Assembly (NCBI GenBank): GCA_023255095.1
Contig: JALRJJ010000097.1
Coordinates: forward strand, 1-17,679
Source: a bacterium
Lineage (GTDB): Bacteria; Fidelibacterota; Marinisomatia; Marinisomatales; Marinisomataceae
Length of the DNA: 17,679 nucleotides
Reading direction: 5' to 3'
Position numbers and translations under genes: made by a program. The notes beneath the pieces were generated by a model, which saw only the letters and a list, made by a program, of their open reading frames with translations, did no database searches and had not been told where the DNA came from. This document shows, piece after piece, positions 1-7,435 of the stretch (within the stretch, counting starts at the first letter, position 1; every line of letters begins with the position of its first letter).

Positions 1-1272
1 AAGTACAAACTTGACCTTACCAATAAGTTCTTGATTTAAAAAAGGGGAATTAATTGATTTAGAATAAACAGAGTCTAAAGAGAATGTCCATTTTAAATCA
101 GGGTCAAGAATCGTTATTTGAGCGCTACTTCCCTCTTTAAATAAATCCGCTTCAATTCCCATAATTTTCCTTGGGTTTGTAGATAATTTTTGAATTAATG
201 TCAAAAGCGACATTTTATTTTTTTTAACAAGAATTTTATTTACGGCAGCAAAACATGATTCTAAACCAATCATTCCAAAAGCGGCATCATTAAAAGTAGT
301 CTCTTTTTCTTCAATAGTATGTGGAGCATGGTCAGTTGCAATACAATCAATGGTACCATTTTTTAAACCTTCTATCAATGCTTTACAATCTTTCTTTGAT
401 CTTATAGGAGGAGCAACTTTTAAATTTGTATTATAATTTGAAGAATTGATTGAAGAATCATCAAAATAAATGTGATGGGGAGTAACTTCAGCGCTTATAA
501 ATGAATTACCTTTTTTAAAATTTTTTATAAGATCGACACTTTCTTTCGTTGAGACGTGCGGAATATGTATCTTAGATTTTAATTGAGAAGCGAGCAACAA
601 ATCTCGATATACCATAATTGCTTCAGCAGAATTTGGGTTTCCTCTGAGACCTAAATTATTAGAATTAGAGCCTGCATTCATTACTCCTTCATTTCTTAAA
701 GGAACATCTTCTGCATGATTTATAATGGGAGTATCAATCATCTTTGAATAGGTTAATGCTAGTTTCATAAATTGACTATTCTGAATTGGGTTTCCATCAT
801 CACTGAAAGCAATCGCCCCATTATCTTTCATTAAAAGCATTTCAGTTAATTTTTCACCTTCTTGATTCTTCGAAATTGCTCCTATTGGAAAAATATCAAT
901 TGGAAGATCTTTACTTCTACTTACAATAAAATAAATGCTTTCAGGAGAGTCAATAATGGGGTTTGTATTGGGCATAGTACATACTTGAGTGAATCCGCCA
1001 GCAATTGCAGCATAGCTTCCTGACTCGAGATTTTCTTTATCCTCCCTTCCGGGTTCTCTAAAGTGAACATGGATATCACAAAATCCATGAGTAATAACTA
1101 GACCTTTACAATCAATTACTAGGTAATCATTTTCTGTTTTGATAGATTTTTTAATTGAATCTATTTTGCCATTCTTAATTAAAATATCTGAAAAGAATTC
1201 TTTGTTATTCAATGGATCTATTATTAGACCATTTTTGAGTAAAACCCGTTTACTATTCTTGCTTGTTATCAT
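1..1272 (-). CDS. pyrC: Dihydroorotase (3' end cut by window edge)
   Basis: Catalyses cyclisation of carbamoyl-aspartate to dihydroorotate, the third step of de novo pyrimidine synthesis, in the cytoplasm. The frame reads from an ATG at 1272 to the window edge with no stop: 424 residues, so only a few are probably missing compared with the usual 420-430. Metal-site motifs of the amidohydrolase family are all present: HVHFREPG (residues 68-75, the HxH pair H68/H70), SDDG (157-160), NHAED (H186), IPHVST (H239) and ATDHAPH (D314). PNTNP (101-105) matches the family substrate loop. This makes it a catalytically competent class I enzyme rather than the inactive PyrX type. One oddity is ITHGF before the HxH motif, where a proline is usual. 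It starts 1 nt after the pyrB stop, with a GGGAGA about 12 nt upstream of the ATG, so it is co-transcribed with pyrB. Confidence 0.95.
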   Translation of the reverse strand, partial: MITSKNSKRVLLKNGLIIDPLNNKEFFSDILIKNGKIDSIKKSIKTENDYLVIDCKGLVITHGFCDIHVHFREPGREDKENLESGSYAAIAGGFTQVCTMPNTNPIIDSPESIYFIVSRSKDLPIDIFPIGAISKNQEGEKLTEMLLMKDNGAIAFSDDGNPIQNSQFMKLALTYSKMIDTPIINHAEDVPLRNEGVMNAGSNSNNLGLRGNPNSAEAIMVYRDLLLASQLKSKIHIPHVSTKESVDLIKNFKKGNSFISAEVTPHHIYFDDSSINSSNYNTNLKVAPPIRSKKDCKALIEGLKNGTIDCIATDHAPHTIEEKETTFNDAAFGMIGLESCFAAVNKILVKKNKMSLLTLIQKLSTNPRKIMGIEADLFKEGSSAQITILDPDLKWTFSLDSVYSKSINSPFLNQELIGKVKFVL

Positions 1273-1273
1273 T

Positions 1274-2194
1274 TCAATTATTATCTCCCAATAATAAATA
1301 AAGAATTGACATTCGAGAGGCCTCGCCATTTAATACTTGATCTAATATGATTGCATTTTCAGAATCTGCTACTTTACTATCGATTTCAACTCCTCGATTC
1401 ATCGGTCCAGGGTGCATTATCACTATATCTTTTTTTATTCTATTAATTCGCTCAAAAGATAGTCCAAACTTACTGTAATATTCTCTTTTCGAAGAAAGTC
1501 TACCAAAATGCATCCTTTCCATCTGAATTCTAAGCGCAATTATAGCATCGCACCAATTCAGTACCTCATCTAAATTATAAGAGAAGTTAATATTTAATCT
1601 TTTTGCTTCTGATGGCAATAAAGTTGATGGTCCACAAACAATAACTTCAGCGCCAAGTTTTTTTAAAGCAAATATATTGCTTCTAGCAACTCGACTATTC
1701 AAAATATCTCCCACTATTCCCACTTTTAATCCATCTATTCTACCAAATTTTTCTTTCAAAGAAACCATATCAAGAATTGCTTGAGTAGGATGTTCATGAG
1801 AACCGTCACCAGCATTAATTACCGATCCATCAATATATTCACTTAATCTCAAGGCTGCTCCAGGATGACTATGACGAATAACAGCTCCATCTATCTGCAT
1901 AGACGCGATATTCAAAATAGTATCTTTTAAAGATTCGCCCTTACTAACACTACTAGTACTAGAAGTAAAGTTGATTGAATCAGCTCCAAGTCTTTTTTGA
2001 GCTAAGGTAAAACTGATTTTTGTTCTTGTTGAATTTTCGAAAAACATATTTACTAAAGTTTTACCTTTTAACAAGTCTGTCTTCCGTTCATCGCTTATAA
2101 GTATTTTTTTGAAGTAAAAAGAGGTATCAATGATTTTGATTAAATCAGTGGTAGGAAAGTTTTCAATTCCAATAAGATGCTTACTTTTAAGCAT
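1274..2194 (-). CDS. pyrB: Aspartate carbamoyltransferase catalytic subunit
   Basis: Joins carbamoyl phosphate and aspartate to give carbamoyl-aspartate, the committed step of pyrimidine synthesis. The 306 residues match the usual catalytic-chain length. Carbamoyl-phosphate site: FFENSTRTKISF (51-62, STRTK loop 55-59). The 80s loop is seen as VSKGESLKDT (83-92, with the S and K that reach into the neighbouring active site). Further hallmarks are RHSHPGAA (108-115), DGSHEHPTQAILD (130-142), LRIQMER (221-227) and HPGPMNRG (261-268). The ENSTRT form and absence of a pyrI neighbour fit a class B/C enzyme that assembles with, or next to, dihydroorotase; pyrC follows after 1 nt. The start is an ATG with a clean GGAGA at 2199-2203, 25 nt after the miaA stop. 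Confidence 0.97.
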   Translation of the reverse strand: MLKSKHLIGIENFPTTDLIKIIDTSFYFKKILISDERKTDLLKGKTLVNMFFENSTRTKISFTLAQKRLGADSINFTSSTSSVSKGESLKDTILNIASMQIDGAVIRHSHPGAALRLSEYIDGSVINAGDGSHEHPTQAILDMVSLKEKFGRIDGLKVGIVGDILNSRVARSNIFALKKLGAEVIVCGPSTLLPSEAKRLNINFSYNLDEVLNWCDAIIALRIQMERMHFGRLSSKREYYSKFGLSFERINRIKKDIVIMHPGPMNRGVEIDSKVADSENAIILDQVLNGEASRMSILYLLLGDNN

Positions 2195-2219
2195 TAAATC
2201 TCCAAAATGTTTTAGAAAA

Positions 2220-3128
2220 TTATGTTTTTCCTGTTAATAATTCAACTATTCGATTATGTTTGATAGTCTCAAGATCGATAACTTGATCAAATTGATGATT
2301 ATTAAACCACTTTAGTTGTCTTTTTGCATACTGTCTAGTACGAAAATAAATTAGTTCTTTAGCTTCATTTAATGAAATTTTTTCATCAATTAAATCACAA
2401 ACTTCTTTAAATCCTATATAATTGATATGACTAATATCTAAATCCATTTTTTTTATTTTTATTACTTCCTCAACTATTCCATAATCAAACATCAAATCGA
2501 TTCTTTGAGAAATACTTTTTTCCAAGTTCACTAAAGAATTTTTTAGAAAAACCGTTTCCAAATTTTCAGAGTAAATGCTCTTCTTATTTACTGATTGAAA
2601 ATTTTCTGAAATTGGTTTTCCTGTAATTTTAAAAACCTCCAAGGCTCTAATTAATCTTTGACGATTATTAACATGAACCTTTTCTGCATAAATAGGATCT
2701 ATTTTTTGAAGCTCTTCATGCATCTCAAACATTTTTCCAGAATCATATTTATCTTCGAGTTTTTTTCTGATCGATAAATTGGTTTTGCTTCCTGAAAAAA
2801 TACCGTCTTTCATAGTTTTAAGATATAAACCCGTTCCACCACAAAGGATAGGTGTTTTATTTTTATCAATTATAGTTGATATAGCTTCATCTACCTTTTT
2901 CATATATTTGCCAGCTGAAATTTTTTGATCTAGATTTAATTCCCCTACTAAATAGTGTTTGACTTCTGATAATTGATAAGCATTTGGTTGAGCAGTTCCA
3001 ATTGCAATATTTTTAAAAATTTGCCTTGAGTCAACTCCAATGATTTCACCGTTAACAATTTTAGCTAATTCTATAGATAGATTAGTTTTCCCTGATGCTG
3101 TTGGACCAAAAATTGAAAAAATTTTCAA
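2220..3128 (-). CDS. miaA: tRNA dimethylallyltransferase (MiaA), TTG start
   Basis: Transfers a dimethylallyl group to N6 of A37 in tRNAs reading UNN codons. The 302 residues match the family length. The P-loop GPTASGKT (8-15) lies immediately after the start, as in other MiaA proteins. DSRQIFKNIAIGTAQP (33-48) is the substrate tRNA/DMAPP signature, followed by GGTGLYLK (97-104), RQRLIRALEVFKITGKP and, near the end, YIGFKE and RQYAKRQLKWF. The initiator is TTG (complement of CAA at 3126-3128), because no in-frame ATG lies close upstream and the P-loop position fixes the N-terminus. The start overlaps the stop of the upstream protease gene by 4 nt (TTGA), and no Shine-Dalgarno sequence is evident, so translation is probably coupled. 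Confidence 0.95.
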   Translation of the reverse strand: MKIFSIFGPTASGKTNLSIELAKIVNGEIIGVDSRQIFKNIAIGTAQPNAYQLSEVKHYLVGELNLDQKISAGKYMKKVDEAISTIIDKNKTPILCGGTGLYLKTMKDGIFSGSKTNLSIRKKLEDKYDSGKMFEMHEELQKIDPIYAEKVHVNNRQRLIRALEVFKITGKPISENFQSVNKKSIYSENLETVFLKNSLVNLEKSISQRIDLMFDYGIVEEVIKIKKMDLDISHINYIGFKEVCDLIDEKISLNEAKELIYFRTRQYAKRQLKWFNNHQFDQVIDLETIKHNRIVELLTGKT

Positions 3129-3754
3129 AACAGAGGAATCCCAGTTAAGAAAAAGAATATAACTGATAAAGGATAAAAGATTATAAGACTCAAAATAGGA
3201 ATACCTATAAGGTTCAGTATTATTAAACCCATTAAAATTCTTGGACCATATAGTTCAATTTTATAAAGAGTTCGAGGGTTTTTAATGAATTGCGGTAAAA
3301 TCCTTGATCCGTCAAGGGGGTGTAAAGGAATTAGATTAAAAATGGCTAATAAGATATTTATTTGAATAAACCTAATTAACGGATCAAAAAGTAAATCACT
3401 AATGTAAATATATGTATTCAATCTGAAAATTATAGCACCTATGATTGCTAACAGAAAATTTGATGCTGGACCAGCCATAGCGATTAATAGCATATCATTC
3501 CTAATATTTTTTAGATTTCGAGCATAAACTGGAACTGGTTTCGCCCATCCAAATCCTAAAAAATATAGAGCAAGGAATCCAAATGGATCAATATGATTTA
3601 AAGGATTTAAATTCATCCTATTTTGATAATAGGCTGTACTGTCACCCAGAAGATATGCAACCCTAGCATGAGCATACTCATGGAAAGTCAAAGCAAATAA
3701 AATGGTTGGGATTAAAATTATTTGCTCCTGTAAAGATAAACTAATTATTCCCAT
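3125..3754 (-). CDS. M50 family (site-2 type) intramembrane metalloprotease
   Basis: A small polytopic zinc protease of the M50 family, in the compact branch without PDZ domain (YwhC/SpoIVFB-like). The zinc site is visible: FHEYAHA with HExxH at 25-29 in the first hydrophobic helix, and the third ligand in NLIPLHPLDGSRIL (140-153, D148). GPASNF (95-100) is the conserved loop before the next helix. RMNLNPLNHIDPFG (46-59) is typical of this branch. It has several hydrophobic helices over 209 residues, a normal length. Substrate cannot be told from sequence; relatives cleave membrane-anchored regulators or clear membrane peptides. Start ATG lies 11 nt after the xerD stop with only a weak AGG ahead of it; the 3' end overlaps miaA by 4 nt. 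No obvious partner such as an anti-sigma factor is adjacent. Confidence 0.9.
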   Translation of the reverse strand: MGIISLSLQEQIILIPTILFALTFHEYAHARVAYLLGDSTAYYQNRMNLNPLNHIDPFGFLALYFLGFGWAKPVPVYARNLKNIRNDMLLIAMAGPASNFLLAIIGAIIFRLNTYIYISDLLFDPLIRFIQINILLAIFNLIPLHPLDGSRILPQFIKNPRTLYKIELYGPRILMGLIILNLIGIPILSLIIFYPLSVIFFFLTGIPLF

Positions 3755-3765
3755 ACAAGCCTAAA

Positions 3766-4674
3766 TTAGTTACTATTTTTTTTAAAAGCTTTTAGATATT
3801 CTGAATCAATATAATCTCTGGAAAGATGAGTATAAATTTCCGTAGTAGAAATATCAGAATGGCCTAGTAATTGTTGAACAACAACTAAATTTGCTCCACC
3901 ATCAATAAGATGAGTGGCAAAAGAATGTCTAAAAGTATGAGGGGATACATTTTTTTTGATATTAAGTTGATAAATATATTTTTTGACTATCTGCCAAATA
4001 GCAGCTCGAGTCATTTTTTTCCCATTATTACTTAAAAAAACAAAATCACTATTATAAGACTTTCTTCCAGATAAAATTTTTCTAGTTTGAAAAAGATATT
4101 TATTCAACCACTCTAAAGCATAGTAAGTTAATGGAATAATTCTTTCCTTATCTCCCTTACCAAAAAAACGGATTAATTTTTCATCAAAAAGAATATTATC
4201 CATTGTTAAATCACAAATTTCAGTAACTCTTAGTCCTGCAGAATAAAGAAGTTCGAACATACATCTATCTCTCAATCCCAACAACTCATTCTCATGATCT
4301 TCACATGCTTTAAAAATTAATTTTATTTCATCTAGTGTTAATACAGATGGAAGTTTTTTATCTAACTTTGGGGTAAAAACGGATGATAATGGATTTTTTC
4401 CAATTTTCTTTTTTTCCATTAAAAAATTAAAATAAGACGATAATGATGAAAATTTTCTTTTGATAGTTCTAGATGAAAGGTTTTCTTGGGACAACGAACG
4501 AAAATACTCTTTCAATATTTCATCGCTTTGAAACGCAGTTTTGGAATCAATATTTTTTTTAACTAAAAAAGTCTCCAATGCTTTTAAGTCAGATAAATAA
4601 GACGCAATTGTATTTTTTGAAAAATTTTTCTCAAGCTTTAAAATTTTATTAAATGCATCAATGTGCGGAAGCAT
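3766..4674 (-). CDS. xerD: Tyrosine site-specific recombinase, XerC/XerD family
   Basis: Resolves chromosome dimers at dif by strand exchange. Using the ATG at 4674, the protein is 302 residues, the usual XerC/D size. The N-terminal SAM-like DNA-binding domain reads LEKNFSKNTIASYLSDL (14-30). The catalytic set is complete: R149 in AGLRVTEI, K173 in GKGDKERIIP, H246 and R249 in SPHTFRHSFATH, H272 in LLGHSDISTTEIYTH, and nucleophile Y281. The frame is open upstream to an ATG at 4743, but that start would add 23 unalignable residues and run 68 nt into gcvH. The 4674 ATG is 1 nt after the gcvH stop, matching the packing elsewhere in the window. No integron, phage or cassette is nearby, so it is likely the housekeeping Xer; C versus D is not certain from this alone. 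Confidence 0.92.
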   Translation of the reverse strand: MLPHIDAFNKILKLEKNFSKNTIASYLSDLKALETFLVKKNIDSKTAFQSDEILKEYFRSLSQENLSSRTIKRKFSSLSSYFNFLMEKKKIGKNPLSSVFTPKLDKKLPSVLTLDEIKLIFKACEDHENELLGLRDRCMFELLYSAGLRVTEICDLTMDNILFDEKLIRFFGKGDKERIIPLTYYALEWLNKYLFQTRKILSGRKSYNSDFVFLSNNGKKMTRAAIWQIVKKYIYQLNIKKNVSPHTFRHSFATHLIDGGANLVVVQQLLGHSDISTTEIYTHLSRDYIDSEYLKAFKKNSN

Positions 4675-4675
4675 A

Positions 4676-5050
4676 TTATTGGATAAGATTAATATATGAT
4701 TCTGAATCAAGAAGCAATGAAGAATCATCTGATGAAATTTCAATTTTAATCATCCATCCCTTTTCATATGGATCCTCGTTAACAAATTCCGGGTTATCAT
4801 TGATTGAAGTATTGACTTCTATAATTTTTCCAGATAAAGGCATATATAAATCTGAAACAGTTTTAACAGCTTCAATGGTACCAAAAATTTCCCCTGCATT
4901 GAAAGATTCACCCTCTTTTGGAAGTTCTATAAAGATGATATCTCCCAGTTCTCCTTGCGCAAAGTCTGTTATACCCACAGTAACAGAATTGTTTTGAATT
5001 TTAACCCATTCATGCTCTTTAGTATATTTCAAATCATTTGGATGGTTCAT
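4676..5050 (-). CDS. gcvH: Glycine cleavage system H protein
   Basis: Carries the aminomethyl group on a lipoyl arm between the P, T and L proteins of the glycine cleavage system. The 124 residues match the family. It opens with LKYTKEHEWVK (7-17), and the lipoylation site is K63 in GTIEAVKTVSDLYMPLSG (57-74). VGITDFAQGELGDI (25-38) and the C-terminal GWMIKIE are also typical. The start ATG is decided by a strong Shine-Dalgarno, AGGAGAAA at 5055-5062, lying inside the end of accC; the two genes overlap by 17 nt. No gcvT or gcvP is present in the window, so it either serves a complex encoded elsewhere or acts in lipoyl transfer. Confidence 0.95.
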   Translation of the reverse strand: MNHPNDLKYTKEHEWVKIQNNSVTVGITDFAQGELGDIIFIELPKEGESFNAGEIFGTIEAVKTVSDLYMPLSGKIIEVNTSINDNPEFVNEDPYEKGWMIKIEISSDDSSLLLDSESYINLIQ

Positions 5051-6404
5051 TTAATTTCTCCTTATTTTCTTCAAGAAAGTTTTTTAAAAAATTAATATTG
5101 AAATCACCAGATTTAAATTTATTATTTTTAAAAATTTTAAGTAACAACGGTAAGGTGGTTTTTGGTCCTTCAACAAAAGTTTCTTCAAGTGCTCTAATCA
5201 TTTTTACAATAGCTTTATCTCTATTGGAAGAGTGTATAATAATTTTACCAATCATTGAATCATAATAAGAAGGAATTTGATACCCAGCGTAAATATATGA
5301 ATCGATTCGAACTCCAATGCCTCCTGGAAAATTTAGGGATTCAATTTTAAGAGGAGAAGGCATAAAATTATTATCTGGATCTTCAGCATTTAGTCTGCAT
5401 TCAAATGAATGGCCTTTCATCTTGATATCTGATTGAGAGTAGGAAATTTTCTTTCCAAAATGTACTCCGATCTGTTCTTTGACTAAGTCAACCATATAAA
5501 CCATTTCAGTGACAGTATGTTCAACTTGAATTCTAGTATTCATTTCAATGAAATAAAAATTTTTGTCATCATCTACTAAATATTCAATTGTACCAACTCC
5601 AACATAATTGACTTGTTTAGCTAAGTTAATTGCACTTTCAGTCAAAGATTTTCTTAAGTCATTGTCTACAAAGCTCGATGGACACTCCTCGATTAGTTTC
5701 TGATTATTTCTTTGAACTGAACAGTCTCTTTCTCCAAAGTGAACTATATTACCATAAGAGTCAGCTAGGATTTGAACTTCGATATGCCTGCCATTTTGAA
5801 TGAATTTTTCGACATATATTTCAGGATTATTAAAAGCTTTTTCAGCTTCATTTTTAATTACTCCAAAAAATTTCTTTGCCTCTTCTTCATTTTTCACCAC
5901 TCTCATACCCTTACCTCCACCTCCAGCAGAAGCTTTGAGCATCAATGGATATTGAATTACTCTCCCTATTTCGAGTAAATCTTCAATTGCATTTAATTTA
6001 TCACTACCTGGTATAATTGGAACGTTTGCTTTTTCAGCGGAGATACGAGCATTTACTTTATTGCCCATCAACTCAATGATTTCTGAATCAGGACCAATAA
6101 AAACAAAACCGTTTTCTTTACAAACTTTACTGAATTGAGCATTTTCAGCTAAAAAGCCATATCCAGGATGAATTGCATCAGCATTTGTTATTTCCCCTGC
6201 AGCAATAATGCGTGGAATGTTCAAGTAACTTTCCAAAGAAGGTCCCTTACCAATGCAAATCGCTTCATCAGCAAATTTAACATGTAAAGAAAATTCATCT
6301 GCCTTAGAATAGACGGCGACGGTTTTAATATTCATTTCTTTACAAGCTCTAATGATTCTTATCGCAATTTCTCCGCGATTAGCAATAAGGATTTTTTTAA
6401 ACAT
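5034..6404 (-). CDS. accC: Biotin carboxylase subunit of acetyl-CoA carboxylase
   Basis: ATP-dependent carboxylation of biotin on AccB, the first half of malonyl-CoA formation. The 456 residues match the usual 445-455. It starts ILIANRGEIAIRIIRA (5-20). HPGYGFLAEN (79-88), the ATP-grasp glycine loop KASAGGGGKGMR (157-168) and FIEMNTRIQVEHTVTE (285-300; E288, N290, R292) are intact. The stretch after ERDCSVQ reads RNNQK (232-236), where RRHQK or similar is usual, so the two positions equivalent to E. coli R235 and H236 are both Asn. The start forms a TAATG overlap (1 nt) with the accB stop. The gene ends 17 nt inside gcvH. No accA or accD is in the window, so the carboxyltransferase must be elsewhere. 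Confidence 0.96.
   Translation of the reverse strand: MFKKILIANRGEIAIRIIRACKEMNIKTVAVYSKADEFSLHVKFADEAICIGKGPSLESYLNIPRIIAAGEITNADAIHPGYGFLAENAQFSKVCKENGFVFIGPDSEIIELMGNKVNARISAEKANVPIIPGSDKLNAIEDLLEIGRVIQYPLMLKASAGGGGKGMRVVKNEEEAKKFFGVIKNEAEKAFNNPEIYVEKFIQNGRHIEVQILADSYGNIVHFGERDCSVQRNNQKLIEECPSSFVDNDLRKSLTESAINLAKQVNYVGVGTIEYLVDDDKNFYFIEMNTRIQVEHTVTEMVYMVDLVKEQIGVHFGKKISYSQSDIKMKGHSFECRLNAEDPDNNFMPSPLKIESLNFPGGIGVRIDSYIYAGYQIPSYYDSMIGKIIIHSSNRDKAIVKMIRALEETFVEGPKTTLPLLLKIFKNNKFKSGDFNINFLKNFLEENKEKLNEPSK
5055..5062 (-). promoter_or_regulatory. Shine-Dalgarno of gcvH inside accC
   Basis: AGGAGAAA followed by 4 nt (TTAA) and the gcvH ATG. It is among the strongest ribosome-binding sites in the window and lies within the last codons of accC. 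It supports the 5050 start and suggests gcvH can be translated independently of accC termination. Confidence 0.8.
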
Positions 6405-6862
6405 TAGTTAATTTTTTTAATTGAAAATAAAGGGGAATCGAACTCGACAGGTTGAGAATTTTGAACAAGAATTTCGACAATTTCACCATTGATATCTGAT
6501 TGAATTTCATTCATGATTTTCATCGCTTCTACTATACAAAGTGTTTCTCCTGCTTTGACTTTAGAACCTACATTGACGAAAGCTGAAGATTCTGGATCTG
6601 GAGAGGAATAAAAAGTTCCAGGCATAGGAGATCTGACAATAACTAGTGATTGATCAGAAGTTATTTTTGAGGGATTATCTTTAGAATTTTTTTGTGTTTC
6701 TTTTTCAGTAATATGAGATAAATCTTGGACAGGAATTGAGGAATATACAGGTGTACTGTTCTTAGTAACTTTTATTTTTTTAAACCAAAAATTTACCTCA
6801 ATTTCATTAACATCACTGTGTTCGAGAAGATAAATGATTTCTTTTAATTTATCTTTCCACAT
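6404..6862 (-). CDS. accB: Biotin carboxyl carrier protein of acetyl-CoA carboxylase
   Basis: Carries CO2 on biotin from AccC to the carboxyltransferase. The 152 residues match the family. There are three parts: an N-terminal helical segment WKDKLKEIIYLLEHSDVNEIEV (about 2-23), a polar linker rich in Ser, Thr, Lys and Pro (about 35-72), and a C-terminal biotinyl domain starting VRSPMPGTFY (76-85). The biotinylated lysine is K115 in VEAMKIMNEI (111-120). The PMPGTFY thumb-type region is that of acetyl-CoA carboxylase BCCP rather than a decarboxylase carrier. It begins 1 nt after the efp stop and overlaps accC by 1 nt, giving the common efp-accB-accC order. Confidence 0.96.
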   Translation of the reverse strand: MWKDKLKEIIYLLEHSDVNEIEVNFWFKKIKVTKNSTPVYSSIPVQDLSHITEKETQKNSKDNPSKITSDQSLVIVRSPMPGTFYSSPDPESSAFVNVGSKVKAGETLCIVEAMKIMNEIQSDINGEIVEILVQNSQPVEFDSPLFSIKKIN

Positions 6863-6863
6863 T

Positions 6864-7427
6864 CTAGGCTTTTACCCTTTCAGAATATGAACCATCTTTT
6901 GTATCAATCTTAATCAAATCTCCTGCATTAATGAATAATGGAACTTGAACTTCTAATCCTGTTTCTAATTTTGCAGGTTTCATTGCATTGGTTGCGGTAT
7001 TTCCTTTTAAACCAGGTTCCGTTTCAGAAACCTTCAAGGTGACCTTGGGGGGTAAATTCATGTTAATAATTTCAGACCCATCAAAAACTAATTCAATAGA
7101 CTCACCTTCTTTAATATAAAGATAACTATCTCCCATTAAAACATCTGAAACTTCAATCTGGTTGTAAGTTTTATTATCCATAAAAATGAAATTTTTTCCA
7201 TCATTGTATAAATATTGATAAACGTCAGCCGTAACGCGAATAAACTCAATCTTGGCTCCAGAATTGAATGTATGATCAATAACTTTTCCAGTTTGAATAT
7301 CTTTCAATTTTGTCCTAACAAAAGCTGGTCCTTTGCCAGGTTTTACATGCTGAAATTCAACAATTTTCATTCTTGAATCTTTGTGAATGATTATTGATCC
7401 ATTTTTTATGTCTGCTGTCGTTGCCAT
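6864..7427 (-). CDS. efp: Elongation factor P
   Basis: Relieves ribosome stalling at polyproline stretches. The 187 residues cover all three domains: the KOW-like N-terminal domain with the loop KPGKGPAFVRTKLKD (29-43), the central OB domain (about residues 65-125, YLYNDGKNFIFMD), and the C-terminal OB domain ending IDTKDGSYSERVKA. The residue at the tip of the modification loop is K32 (E. coli K34), so this is a lysine-type EF-P of the kind modified by EpmA/EpmB or left unmodified, not the arginine type rhamnosylated by EarP. No modifying enzyme is nearby. Start ATG is 8 nt after the preceding stop with no clear Shine-Dalgarno. Confidence 0.97.
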   Translation of the reverse strand: MATTADIKNGSIIIHKDSRMKIVEFQHVKPGKGPAFVRTKLKDIQTGKVIDHTFNSGAKIEFIRVTADVYQYLYNDGKNFIFMDNKTYNQIEVSDVLMGDSYLYIKEGESIELVFDGSEIINMNLPPKVTLKVSETEPGLKGNTATNAMKPAKLETGLEVQVPLFINAGDLIKIDTKDGSYSERVKA

Positions 7428-7435
7428 ATGGGAAA

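Noticed and set aside
3766..4674. Mobile-element integrase
   Set aside because: Size, motifs and housekeeping neighbours fit a chromosomal Xer recombinase; no attachment site, tRNA gene or phage gene is near.
4675..4743. Longer xerD start at 4743
   Set aside because: It adds 23 residues that do not fit XerC/D N-termini and overlaps gcvH by 68 nt; ATG at 4674 fits the family and the gene spacing.
4653..4997. Plus-strand open frame of 114 codons
   Set aside because: It lies opposite gcvH and the xerD start, which have clear family motifs; the translated product shows no recognisable motif.
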